Shown here in pieces: positions 25,502-34,486 of a stretch of 64,000 nt of DNA. Under the pieces are notes generated by a model. It was not told the DNA's origin and did not search any database. It saw nothing but the letters and a program-made list of their open reading frames with translations. The stretch comes from JANMJD01 sp963828405. Its GTDB lineage: Bacteria; Actinomycetota; Acidimicrobiia; Acidimicrobiales; Ilumatobacteraceae. Made by a program: the position numbers and the translations under genes. Within the stretch, counting starts at the first letter, position 1. Each line of letters opens with the position of its first letter. Location of the stretch: the NCBI GenBank assembly GCA_963828405.1, contig CAWHEG010000030.1, forward strand, positions 357,538 through 421,537. The letters run 5' to 3'.

Positions 25502-27940
25502 ATGAGCCCGTGGTTCGTCCTACGCTGGTCCGCCCGGGATCTCCGCCGCCGGTGGCTGCAGGTCGTCGCCATCGCCCTGATCATCGCCGTCGGCACCGGT
25601 GTCTACGCCGCGCTCGGGAGCACGGCGACGTGGCGGCGGGAATCCAACGACGCCAGCTTCGCCGCGCTGGCGATGTACGACCTGCGGGTCAAGGCGGTCG
25701 AGGGGGTGGACGGCCCGGCAGGGTCGATGCTCGCCGCGCTCGACCGACTCGGTGAACCGGGCCTGATCGCCGCGGCAGAGGAGCGCCTGGTCGTGCCGAC
25801 ACAGGTCGACGCGTCCATCGGGACCCAGACGATCCTCGTGCCGGGGCGGATCATCGGCGTCGATGTCGCTGCGGGCGGGCCGCTGATCAACCGGGTGTGG
25901 GTCGGTCCGCACAACGGTCGATCGCTCGCCCCCGGCGACGTGGCCACGGGCGACGTCGTCCTCGAGTACAACTTCGCCACGTTCTACGATCTGGCGGCCC
26001 AGGGTTCGGTCATCGTCGCCGGCAAGCCGGTCGACTACGTCGGCACCGCTCTGTCACCGGAGTACTTCTTCGTGATGACCGACGAGGGCAGCTTCTTCGC
26101 CGAGGCGAACTTCGCAGCCGTGTTCGCTCCGCTCGGCACCGCCCAGGCGCTCGCCGGTCGTCCGGGGCGGGTGAACGACCTCGTGATCCGGCTGCATCCC
26201 GGTGGCGACGTGGGCGATGCGCGGGCGCTGGTCGAGCAGGCGTTCTCGGACAGCGGGCTCGCCGTCACAGTGATGGAGCGCAGCGACGAGGACTCGTACC
26301 GGGTGCTCTACGACGACATCGACAGCGACCGGAAGTTCTGGAACGTGTTCGCCCTGCTGATCCTCGCCGGTGCCGCGTTCGGGGCGTTCAACCTGGCGAG
26401 CAGGATGGTCGAGGCGCAGCGCCGCGAGATCGGCATCGGAATGGCGCTGGGCGCATCCCGCCGATTCCTCGCGCTACGTCCGCTCCTCGTCGGTGTCGAG
26501 ATCGCCGTGCTCGGCGTCGTGTTCGGCATCGTGATGGGGATCGCCGTCTCGACGGCGATCCGCCCCGTGTACACGAAGATGCTTCCGCTGCCGGTGTGGT
26601 ACACCGCGTTGCAGTACCCGATGTTCGCCCGGGCGGCGGTCCTCGGGTTCGCCATCCCCGTGGTGGCCACCGCCTGGCCGGTCTGGCGCGCCGTCCGCGT
26701 GCTGCCCATCGAGGCGATCACGACCACGCACCGCTCGACGCGGGGCGGGCTGTCGCCGCTGTTGAGGCGGCTCCCGTGGCCGCGCAGCACCTATGCACGG
26801 ATGCCGGTCGGCAACGTGCTGCGCACCCCGCGGCGGACCCTGCTCACGGCATTCGGCATCGCCGCGGCCGTCACCGCGCTGGTCTCGACACTCGGGATGA
26901 TGGACTCGTTCGTCGCCACGATGGACCGCAACGACCGCGAGGTGCTGCAGAGCCATCCCGACCGCGTCGTCGTCGCCCTCCTCGGCTTTCACCTGGCGGG
27001 GAGCGAGGAGATCGGGGCGATCACCTCGGCGCCGTCCGTCGGCGAGGTGCAGCGGGTGCTGCGTTTCAGCGGCCGCGTGACCGCCGGGGAGAAGGAGCCG
27101 ATCGATGTCCTGGTCGAGGTCACCGATCTCCGCGGCGACGTCTGGGCGCCGACGCTGGTCCGCGGGGAGCTCCCCGCCGACGGCAGCGGGCTGATCATCT
27201 CCGCCGAGGCCGCCTCCGACCTCGGCGTGGACCCCGGCGACACCGTCTCGCTGGAGCATCCGGCGCTGCGGGGAACCGGCTTCGAACTCGTCCGGACACC
27301 GCTGCGGATCGCCGCGGTGCATCCCAGCCCGTTCCGTTTCGGTGCCTACCTCGACCGTTCCCAGCTCGCCCTGTTCGGCGTGCCGGACGCCGTCAACCTG
27401 CTCTATCTGCTGCCCGCCCCGGGCTCGACCCCGCAGGAGATCCAGCGCGCCCTGTTCGGCCTGCCGGCCGTCGCCTCGGTGCAGCCCGTCAGCGCGGCGA
27501 GCAGAGTCGTACGCGACAGCCTCGAGGACTTCGTGGGCATCCTCCGCGTGCTCCAGTTCTTCATCCTGCTGCTCGCCCTGCTGATCGCCTACAACGCGGC
27601 CAGCATCAACACCGACGAGCGCAGCCGGGAGCACGCCACGCTGTTCGCCTTCGGGTTGCCGCTCCGCCGGATCATGCGAATGGACGTCATCGAAGCCCTG
27701 CTCATCGGGCTGCTCGGCACCGGCCTCGGGGTGATCGGCGGCCTCGTGGTGCTGCAGTGGATCACCACGGCGCTCGTCGGCAGCACGATGCCCGAGCTGG
27801 GCCTGGCAGCGACGCTGTCACCGGCGACGGTCGTCACGGCGATCGTCCTCGGTGTGGTCGCCGTCGCCTGCGCCCCGTTGCTCACCGTGCGTCGCCTCAG
27901 GCGGATGGACATCCCGACGACACTGCGGATCGTCGAGTAG
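25502..27940 (+). CDS. ABC transporter permease with two FtsX domains
   Basis: An 812-residue permease. After TM1 (WLQVVAIALIIAVGTGVYAAL) comes a large extracytoplasmic MacB-like domain. A three-helix FtsX unit follows near 285-400 (AFGAFNLASRMVEAQRREIGIGMALGASRRFLA). A second TM (FGIAAAVTALVSTLGMMD), a second outer domain and a final FtsX unit (RSREHATLFAFGLPLRRIMRMDVIEALLIG) complete it. With the ATPase upstream it forms a mechanotransmission-type exporter, possibly for lipids, lipoproteins or peptides. Substrate unknown. The frame is intact over 2.4 kb. Confidence 0.93.
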   Translation: MSPWFVLRWSARDLRRRWLQVVAIALIIAVGTGVYAALGSTATWRRESNDASFAALAMYDLRVKAVEGVDGPAGSMLAALDRLGEPGLIAAAEERLVVPTQVDASIGTQTILVPGRIIGVDVAAGGPLINRVWVGPHNGRSLAPGDVATGDVVLEYNFATFYDLAAQGSVIVAGKPVDYVGTALSPEYFFVMTDEGSFFAEANFAAVFAPLGTAQALAGRPGRVNDLVIRLHPGGDVGDARALVEQAFSDSGLAVTVMERSDEDSYRVLYDDIDSDRKFWNVFALLILAGAAFGAFNLASRMVEAQRREIGIGMALGASRRFLALRPLLVGVEIAVLGVVFGIVMGIAVSTAIRPVYTKMLPLPVWYTALQYPMFARAAVLGFAIPVVATAWPVWRAVRVLPIEAITTTHRSTRGGLSPLLRRLPWPRSTYARMPVGNVLRTPRRTLLTAFGIAAAVTALVSTLGMMDSFVATMDRNDREVLQSHPDRVVVALLGFHLAGSEEIGAITSAPSVGEVQRVLRFSGRVTAGEKEPIDVLVEVTDLRGDVWAPTLVRGELPADGSGLIISAEAASDLGVDPGDTVSLEHPALRGTGFELVRTPLRIAAVHPSPFRFGAYLDRSQLALFGVPDAVNLLYLLPAPGSTPQEIQRALFGLPAVASVQPVSAASRVVRDSLEDFVGILRVLQFFILLLALLIAYNAASINTDERSREHATLFAFGLPLRRIMRMDVIEALLIGLLGTGLGVIGGLVVLQWITTALVGSTMPELGLAATLSPATVVTAIVLGVVAVACAPLLTVRRLRRMDIPTTLRIVE

Positions 27941-28078
27941 CCGTAACCCGGCACAGGTGGCCCGAGGACAACGGGAGGCTTCGGCGCAGGTGTTTGCAGG
28001 CCTTTTGGCTCTGGCCGCGTCGTCGGCGGGCGAGGACGATCGTCTCGTATCGATGATGCTGCAACGGAGGTGTCCGAG

Positions 28079-29503
28079 ATGCCCGAAGGTGTTGTCCAAT
28101 GGTTCGATCCGGGCAGCGGTGAGGGACGGATCGCCAAGAGTGGCCGGGTGTATGCCGTGGCCGGCGCGGCGATGGAGCCGGCGACGCGCGTCGCCGGGTG
28201 CCGCGTTCATTTCGACGTCGACCGCCGGCGACCTGGTGTCGCCAGCAATGTGACGGCACTGCGCGGCGGCCGCAGCGACCGGCACCACCACGGACGGGGG
28301 TCGACGGCCGGTGCCCGGCGACCCGATACCAAGAGCAGGCCGGCGGGACGGCCGTTCTTCGACCGGCTGATCCGCGCCGAGACCCGTCCCGGCGACGTCG
28401 TCAGACGCTGGGCGGCGTTGGTCGACGAGGGCGAGGCCGACCGGGCGATCGGGTTCTATGCGCCCAATGCCGTGGTGCACACCCCCGACGCCGATCTCGC
28501 CACGAGGAGCGACCTGCTCGACCTGTTGCGGAACGCGTCGGCCGACGGTGCCCGACCGACAGCGACGGTGCTCGGGTACGACGGGATGTTCCGGGTCATC
28601 CGTCCGGCCACCGATGACGCGGGCGACGAGGAGTCGTGGCTGCGTGTCGAACACGGTCAGATCACCGAGCAGTGGTGGCGGACCCGGCCCCCGGCCGCCC
28701 ATGAGGCCGAGGCCGAATGGCCGTTTCCGGTGGCGGTCGTCGCCCGGGGAGAGGTGGCCGACGGCCTCCGGTCGGATGCCGCCGACAGGATCGCCGGTCT
28801 CAGCGAGGAGGTCGGCGAGCGTGTGCTGTGCGGCCAGGTCAAGTTGACCCAGCACGCCGATCCGGCGGCGGTGGCGCCTGCGGTGGCCGAGGCGATGCTC
28901 GACGTGAACGGCCAGGTGGTCCGGGCGCGGGTCTCGGCCACGGTCATGACCGACGCAGTCGATCGGCTGGTGGCGCGGATGCAGCGGCAGCTACGACGGT
29001 TCGGTTGGAGCCGGCCGGTCGACGTGCTCCCGGAGCCGCACGAGTGGCGCCACGGGAATCTTGCCGGCCACGAGGAGATAACGTGGTTCCAGCGCCCGGT
29101 CGACGAGCGGGAGATCGTCCGCAGCAAGACGGTGGTCGATGAACCGCAGACCGTCGACGAGGCGGCGTTCGACATGGAGCTGCTCGATCACGGCTTCTAC
29201 CTGTTCAACGAGCTCTCCAGCGGACACGACGTCCTGTTGTTCCGGCGGTCGACGGGCGAGCTGGAGCTGATGAGCACCGAACCGACGGCCATCCGTGGGC
29301 TCGAGCCGGTCGTGGCGGTGACCATCGCCGAGATCGCCCCTCCGGTCCTCTCGCTCGACGAGGCCGTGGAATGGCTCGGGACCACCGATCAGCGGTTCCT
29401 GTTCTTCATCGACAGCGAGTCGGAACGCGGCACCGTGCTCTACCACCGTTACGACGGCCACTACGGCCTGATCACGCCCGCCGCCGAGACGTCGACGGAC
29501 TGA
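28079..29503 (+). CDS. Fusion of cold-shock-like, SnoaL/NTF2-like, HPF-like and two S30AE C-terminal modules
   Basis: A 474-residue cytoplasmic protein. Residues 1-60 resemble a shortened cold-shock OB fold (PEGVVQWFDPGSGEGRI). Residues about 100-205 look like an NTF2/SnoaL fold (VVRRWAALVDEGEADRAIGFY). About 235-330 resembles the HPF/RaiA ribosome-binding domain, and 345-420 and 425-474 resemble its C-terminal dimerisation module (DHGFYLFNELSSG; RYDGHYGLITP). Actinobacterial HPF relatives with doubled C-terminal modules exist; the OB and NTF2-like additions are unusual. ATG 28079 follows GGAGG by 8 nt. A role in stabilising idle ribosomes is inferred. Archease follows 4 bp later. Confidence 0.75.
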   Translation: MPEGVVQWFDPGSGEGRIAKSGRVYAVAGAAMEPATRVAGCRVHFDVDRRRPGVASNVTALRGGRSDRHHHGRGSTAGARRPDTKSRPAGRPFFDRLIRAETRPGDVVRRWAALVDEGEADRAIGFYAPNAVVHTPDADLATRSDLLDLLRNASADGARPTATVLGYDGMFRVIRPATDDAGDEESWLRVEHGQITEQWWRTRPPAAHEAEAEWPFPVAVVARGEVADGLRSDAADRIAGLSEEVGERVLCGQVKLTQHADPAAVAPAVAEAMLDVNGQVVRARVSATVMTDAVDRLVARMQRQLRRFGWSRPVDVLPEPHEWRHGNLAGHEEITWFQRPVDEREIVRSKTVVDEPQTVDEAAFDMELLDHGFYLFNELSSGHDVLLFRRSTGELELMSTEPTAIRGLEPVVAVTIAEIAPPVLSLDEAVEWLGTTDQRFLFFIDSESERGTVLYHRYDGHYGLITPAAETSTD

Positions 29504-29507
29504 TCAC

Positions 29508-29927
29508 TTGGAGGACCGGCATCGTCTGTTGCCGCATACGGCCGACATCCGCGTCGAGGCGTGGGGGGCGACCCGGGCGGCATGCCTGTCCCAGATGGTC
29601 GTCGGCATCGTCGACTCGTTCGTCGACCGCGCCGCTACGGGGTCGTTGCCGTCGACGAAGGTGCCCGTCCAGCACGGCGGCGCGACGGACCGCGACCTGG
29701 CGGTGTGGCTGGTCGAGGAGGTGCTGTGGTTGCTCGACACCCAAGGGGTCGTCCCGGTGTCTCTCGACCTGGTCGACACCGATGGCGGGCTGCGCGGGTC
29801 GATGCAGGTCGTCGCCGGTGACCTGGTCGAGGTGATCGGCGCTCCGCCGAAGGCGGTGTCGTTCTCGGATCTCGTCGTCGAACGGGTCGGCGACGGCTGG
29901 CACGGCCTGGCCACGATCGATGTGTAG
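29508..29927 (+). CDS. Archease family protein (RtcB activator)
   Basis: A 139-residue protein. It opens RLLPHTADIRVEAWG, the archease signature (PHTAD with metal-binding Asp), and includes DLAVWLVEEVLWLLDTQG and a C-terminal SFSDLVVERVGDGWHGLATIDV that retains the terminal Asp motif. Archease promotes guanylylation and turnover of the RNA ligase RtcB. The gene lies 4 bp after the HPF-like fusion and 9 bp before rtcB, fitting an operon. The start is probably TTG 29508; no ATG or GTG fits the family N-terminus, so the start is uncertain. Confidence 0.88.
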   Translation: MEDRHRLLPHTADIRVEAWGATRAACLSQMVVGIVDSFVDRAATGSLPSTKVPVQHGGATDRDLAVWLVEEVLWLLDTQGVVPVSLDLVDTDGGLRGSMQVVAGDLVEVIGAPPKAVSFSDLVVERVGDGWHGLATIDV

Positions 29928-29936
29928 CCGGTCACG

Positions 29937-31359
29937 ATGACATCGCCGACGATCGAACTCGAGCAGGAGAGCGAGTTCTGCTGGCGGATCGCCCGCCATG
30001 GCGCGATGCGCGTCCCCGGACGGGTGTTCGCCACACGGCGGCTGCTGCCGTCGCTGGCCGACGACCGCTCGCTCGAGCAGGTCGCCAACGTGGCGACGCT
30101 GCCCGGCATCGTCGTCGCCTCCTTCGCCATGCCCGACGTCCATTGGGGCTACGGGTTTCCGATCGGGGGTGTCGCCGCCACCGACGTCGAGGCGGGAGGC
30201 GTCGTCTCTCCGGGTGGCGTCGGGTTCGACATCAGTTGCGGCGTGCGCCTGCTGCGGTCCGACCTGATGCTCGACGAGGTGGCCGGCCAGCTGCCCGAGC
30301 TGATGGACGCGCTGGAGTCGCGCATCCCCCGCGGCATGGGCCCTGGCGGCATCTGGCACCTCGACGGACCGAAGGGACTCGCGGCTGTGCTGTCGCGGGG
30401 CGCCGTTGCCGCGGTCGAGGCCGGATACGGGACGCAGGACGATCTCGAGCACTGCGAGGACGCCGGGATCGTCCACGACGCCGATCCCGCGCTGATCAGC
30501 CCCCGTGCCCTCGAGCGTGGACTGCACCAGGTCGGCAGTCTCGGTTCGGGGAACCACTTCCTCGAGGTGCAGGTCGTCGACCGCGTGGTCGACGAACACG
30601 TCGCCGCGGCGTTCGGCCTTCGCCCCGGACAGCTGTGCGTGATGATCCATTGCGGGTCGCGCGGTCTCGGCCATCAGATCTGCTCCGACCACGTGAAGGT
30701 GATGGAGCGGGCGATGGCCGGATACGGCATCGATGTCCCCGACGCCCAACTGGCGTGCGTGCCCGTTCGGTCGCCGGAGGGCGCCCGCTACCTGTCGGCG
30801 ATGGCGGCGGCGGCCAACTACGCGCGGGCCAACCGGCAGGTGTTGACGTCGGCGACGCGGCTGGCGTTCGCCGCCACGCTGGGTCCGGGCCGCTTGCGAC
30901 TGCTCTACGACGTCTCGCACAACCTGGCCAAGCTCGAACGCCACGATGTCGACGGCAGGCAACGCCTGCTGTGCGTACATCGCAAGGGGGCGACACTCGC
31001 GCTGCCTCCCGGCGATCCCGGGCTGCCCGACCGGTTACGTCCCTTCGGCCAGCCCGTACTCGTCCCCGGATCGATGGGGACGGCGTCGTACGTACTGGTC
31101 GGCGTCGAGGGGTCGGCGGCGTTCCACTCGGCGTGCCACGGGGCGGGGTCGCGCAACGTATGGCCGCCGGGTCCGACGTACGGCGGCGTGGCGGCTCATC
31201 GTCGCGCGTGCTTGTAGGCGAGGGGAGCCACCTCGGACGAGTCGTGGAATCTGCGGGGAGTCACCATGCCTCACGACGTGGCGACGCACCACGTCGACGG
31301 CAGCCGGGCTGGCGCGCCGGGTGGCTCGACTGCGCCCGGTCGGGGTGATCAAGGGCTGA
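29937..31359 (+). pseudogene. rtcB: RNA ligase RtcB, C-terminus frameshifted
   Basis: The first about 403 residues are RtcB: FAMPDVHWGYGFPIGG, GGVGFDISCGVR (Mn-binding Asp/Cys), GSLGSGNHFLEVQ, IHCGSRGLGHQ, DVSHNLAK and HRKGAT with the His that forms the GMP adduct. After CHGAG, at about 31,147, the frame fails and stops at 31217. The expected C-terminus (AGLARRVARLRPVGVIKG, with the final Lys that contacts GMP) is present in another frame to 31359. More than one shift may lie between. RtcB joins 2',3'-cyclic phosphate to 5'-OH RNA ends. Either decay or sequencing error. Confidence 0.85.
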
Positions 31360-31870
31360 TGGTCGGCTCACCCGGCTCAACCGACTTCCATCGCCGGAGG
31401 ATGCGGTAGTCGGCACCGTCCGGCGTCGTCGCGCTGTCGACCAGCACGATCCCGTCGACCTCGAACCGGCCCTCCACCGGCAATCCGATCGCCTCGCACG
31501 CATTTCTTCCCTGCAACCGGGCGAGTGTGAGGTGGCCCATGAAGGGCCGATCATCGGGGGGCCGGCCCAGATCGTGCGTCGCTGCCTGCACGGCCGCCGC
31601 CAGGTCGTCGAGTCCCCAGACCGGCACGACCACGAGGCCTTGGCCGAGCCTCGTCACCGCCGGGCCCAGGGTGGCGACAGCGGGCGGCAACGGTGTGGCG
31701 TCCAGCCGCTCGGCGACGGCAGCCGGGTCGGCGGCGCCGAGGAACCGCAGCGTCACGTGCCAGATGTCGGGCGGGATCCAACGTGTCCCGGTCGCGTCGT
31801 CTCGCCTCAGGTCGCGCAGGTGGTCCACGGTCGCGGCGGGTGGCCACACGGCGATGAACAGTCGCGGCAC
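31349..31870 (-). CDS. thpR: RNA 2',3'-cyclic phosphodiesterase / 2'-5' RNA ligase (ThpR)
   Basis: A 173-residue 2H phosphoesterase. It begins with PRLFIAVWPP and carries the two catalytic H-x-T motifs in HVTLRFLG and HLTLAR. ThpR opens 2',3'-cyclic phosphates to 2'-phosphates, and some ligate 2'-5' RNA ends, so it acts on the same termini as RtcB. The gene is convergent with rtcB and overlaps its corrected end by about 11 bp. GTG 31870 is chosen from the family N-terminus; the frame remains open upstream. Confidence 0.88.
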   Translation of the reverse strand: MPRLFIAVWPPAATVDHLRDLRRDDATGTRWIPPDIWHVTLRFLGAADPAAVAERLDATPLPPAVATLGPAVTRLGQGLVVVPVWGLDDLAAAVQAATHDLGRPPDDRPFMGHLTLARLQGRNACEAIGLPVEGRFEVDGIVLVDSATTPDGADYRILRRWKSVEPGEPTISP

Positions 31871-31987
31871 GTGCCGAGCTTGGCATGCCCGCCATCGGGT
31901 GGTCCCGCCCGGCGCAGTCGATGCCCTGCGCCCGTGGGTGACGACGGCGGGCGTGAGCACCGACGGGCGCTCACGAGGTGGGGTGGT

Positions 31988-32578
31988 TCACGCGGCGGGG
32001 TGGTAGGTGCAGACCAGCACACCCGTACCCGCCGTGAGGCACCTGACGAGCTGCATCGGGCGGGCCGTGCCGTCCTCGGGGAAGATCCGCTTGCCACCGC
32101 CGAGCAGGATCGGCTCGACCATCAGATTGAGCTCGTCGACCAGGCCCTGGGCGAGAAGCGTCCTGGTCAGGGTGGCGCTGCCCCAGGTCAGCAGGTCGCC
32201 GCCGTCCTGGCGGCGCAGGGCGGCGATGTCGCCGATGGCGTCGTCGGGCGACAGCAACGTGGTGTTGTTCCAGGTCAGGTCGTCGTCGGTCAGCGTCCGC
32301 GAGGCGACGTACTTCTTGACGGCGTTCATCTGGTCGGCGTACGGGTCACCCGCACGCTCGGGCCACGCCGCCGCCATGCCCTGCCACGTGCGCCGTCCGA
32401 ACAGCAGGGCCTCGACCGTGCTCATCCCCCCGCCGATCACCGGCCCCATCACCTCGGGGTCGAAGTAGGGGTGCGACCAGCCTCCGTGGGCGAAGCCCCC
32501 GTCGGTGTCCTCCTCGGCGCCACCCGGCGCCTGCACCACGCCGTCCAGGCTCATGAACTCGTTCACCACGACTCGCAT
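31988..32578 (-). CDS. Dihydrofolate reductase-fold protein (RibD C-terminal-like)
   Basis: A 196-residue protein: MRVVVNEFMSLDGVVQAPGG at the N-terminus, then LLFGRRTWQGMAAAWP, a TLLSPDDAIGDIAALRRQDGG strand-helix and VDELNLMVEPILLGGGKRIF. These are features of the RibD_C/DHFR-like reductases common in actinobacteria, probably NADPH-binding. True folate reduction is unlikely to be its main job; substrate unknown. It lies 28 bp after the aminotransferase gene on the same strand. Confidence 0.9.
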   Translation of the reverse strand: MRVVVNEFMSLDGVVQAPGGAEEDTDGGFAHGGWSHPYFDPEVMGPVIGGGMSTVEALLFGRRTWQGMAAAWPERAGDPYADQMNAVKKYVASRTLTDDDLTWNNTTLLSPDDAIGDIAALRRQDGGDLLTWGSATLTRTLLAQGLVDELNLMVEPILLGGGKRIFPEDGTARPMQLVRCLTAGTGVLVCTYHPAA

Positions 32579-32606
32579 CGCTCGTCCTCGCTTTCCCGTT
32601 GCATGC

Positions 32607-33818
32607 TCAACTTCCAAGGCTGTACTTGTGCAACTCTGCGCCGAGCGCGGAGATACCGGCCACGATCCGCTCGTCCGACTGCGTCGAGTAGCTCATCCGT
32701 GCATGGTTCGGTTCGGTGCGCACCGGGAAGAACGTCGCTCCAGGGACGTAGGCCACCTTGGCACGCGGCAACGCCCGTTCGCGCATGAATGCCTCACTGT
32801 CGAAGCCGGTCGGAAACGTCAGCCAGGTGAACAGCCCGCCCTGGGCATCGGTGAAGGCAATGCCGCCGGGGAAGTGGTCACGGATCGCCTCGAGCATCAG
32901 GTTCTTCTTGTGCCGATAGACGTGTCGGATCCCGGCGACATGGCCGTCGATGTCGTAGCTGTCGAGGAACAGCGACACCGCGGCCATGTTCAACGTGCTG
33001 CACTGGGTGTCGGCGGCCAGCTTGAGCAGCCCGAGCCGCTCGATGAGGTCCTCCGAGGCGACGGCCCAGCCGAGGCGCAGCCCGGGCGCGAGGACCTTGG
33101 AGAAGCTGCCCAGGTAGATCACCCGCCCCTCGGTGTCGAGGCTCTTGAGCGGTGGCAGCGAGGCGCCCTCGAATCGGGTCTCCCGGTACGGGCTGTCCTC
33201 GAGCACGATGACGTCGAAGCGGTTGGCGAGCTCGAGAAGCTGCTGCCGCCTGGTCAGCGACATCGTGACGCCCGTCGGGTTGTGGAAGTCGGCGATCGTG
33301 TAGATGAACTTCGTGGCGGGGTTTGCCCGCAGCGCGATCTCCAGCGCGTCGGTGTCCATTCCCTGGTCGTCCATCGGCACCCCGACGTACGTCGGCTCGT
33401 ACGGGTTGAAGGCGATCAACCCGCCGAGGAAGGTCGGGTTCTCGGTGATCACGACGTCGCCAGGGTTGATCAGCAACTTGGCGACGAGGTCGAGGCCCTG
33501 CTGGCCGCCGTGGAGGACGAGTACCTCGTCCGCAGCGCACGACACGCCCTCGTCGGCCATCCGCCGGGCGATCTGGCCGCGCAGGTGCTCGGGACCGTTC
33601 GACACCGTGTACTGCAGCGAATCGCGGCCGAGCTCGACGATGGCCCGGCTGAACACCTCGCCGAGCTGTTCGATGGGGAACAGCCCGGCGTCGGGATAGC
33701 CGCCACCGAAGGAGATGATCGCCGGATCGGCGCCGAGTCGGAGCAGCTCGCGGATCGCCGACGGCTTGACGAGTTGCATCCGTGACGCGAATCGGGAGGT
33801 GGTCACGTCGGGCGGCAC
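32607..33818 (-). CDS. PLP-dependent aminotransferase, class I/II (LysN/2-aminoadipate-type)
   Basis: A 403-residue fold-type I aminotransferase. It has ISFGGGYPD, LQYTVSNGPEHLRGQIARRM, DFHNPTGVTMS (cofactor Asn), VLEDSPYRETRFEG (Asp/Tyr), and GSFSKVLAPGLRLGW with the PLP Lys. The pattern fits the MocR-related 2-aminoadipate or aromatic aminotransferase branch. GTG 33818 is preferred: a TACGCT hexamer lies 6 nt upstream, indicating a leaderless start. A TTG at 33848 would add 10 residues. Amino donor and acceptor unknown. Confidence 0.9.
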   Translation of the reverse strand: MPPDVTTSRFASRMQLVKPSAIRELLRLGADPAIISFGGGYPDAGLFPIEQLGEVFSRAIVELGRDSLQYTVSNGPEHLRGQIARRMADEGVSCAADEVLVLHGGQQGLDLVAKLLINPGDVVITENPTFLGGLIAFNPYEPTYVGVPMDDQGMDTDALEIALRANPATKFIYTIADFHNPTGVTMSLTRRQQLLELANRFDVIVLEDSPYRETRFEGASLPPLKSLDTEGRVIYLGSFSKVLAPGLRLGWAVASEDLIERLGLLKLAADTQCSTLNMAAVSLFLDSYDIDGHVAGIRHVYRHKKNLMLEAIRDHFPGGIAFTDAQGGLFTWLTFPTGFDSEAFMRERALPRAKVAYVPGATFFPVRTEPNHARMSYSTQSDERIVAGISALGAELHKYSLGS

Positions 33819-34018
33819 CGGACGAGCGTAGTCGCACTGGTTGGCCAACTATCGGCTGTGGCAGCCGTCGTCGGGGGAGCCGTTCAGGAAACCAACCGCA
33901 GGTGGCGCACCTCAACGGTCGGCATCCACCAGCGGGACGGGATCGGCGCGATTGGTTGTCGTACGAATCAGGGATTGGGTGCCTTGGTTGAATGAGACGT
34001 GATTGAAGGAGGATCGCC

Positions 34019-34486
34019 TTGCGTGACGAGCCCGATGCCGAATCGTTCGAGGTGTTCTTCGAACGTGTCGAGCCCCGGCTGCGTGAGGCGTTGTCGGCGA
34101 CGTTGGGCAGCCAGGCGGGTCGGGATGCGGCAGCGGACGCACTCTCATACGGGTGGGAGCACTGGGAACGGGTTCGGGCGATGGACAACCCGGCGGGATA
34201 CCTGTACGTGGTCGGCCGGGGTCGGGGCCGCCGAGGGATGCGTCGCCGTCGAACGCCCTGTCTGACACCGGTCGATGGCCAGCGGACGCCGTGGGTGGAG
34301 CCTGAGCTGCCCGATGCTCTGGCTGGATTGCCTGAGCAGCAGCGGGTGGCGGTGGTCCTTTTGCACTGCTTCGAGTGGACGATGACGGAGGTTGCCGAAT
34401 TGCTGGATGTGTCCAAATCGACGGTGCAAACGCACGCCGATCGAGGTTTGAAGCGGCTGCGGGAGCGGATGGGGGTGAGGTTGTGA
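34019..34486 (+). CDS. ECF-type sigma-70 family RNA polymerase sigma factor
   Basis: A 155-residue protein. Region 2 (FFERVEPRLREALSATLGSQAGRDAAADALSYGWEHW) and region 4 (LAGLPEQQRVAVVLLHCFEWTMTEVAELLDVSKSTVQTHADRGLKRLRERM, about residues 97-150) match SigE/ECF factors. The start is TTG 34019, supported by AAGGAGG 7 nt upstream. The stop overlaps the GTG of the next gene, which encodes a single-pass membrane protein positioned as an anti-sigma factor or sensor. Target promoters cannot be inferred. Confidence 0.88.
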   Translation: MRDEPDAESFEVFFERVEPRLREALSATLGSQAGRDAAADALSYGWEHWERVRAMDNPAGYLYVVGRGRGRRGMRRRRTPCLTPVDGQRTPWVEPELPDALAGLPEQQRVAVVLLHCFEWTMTEVAELLDVSKSTVQTHADRGLKRLRERMGVRL

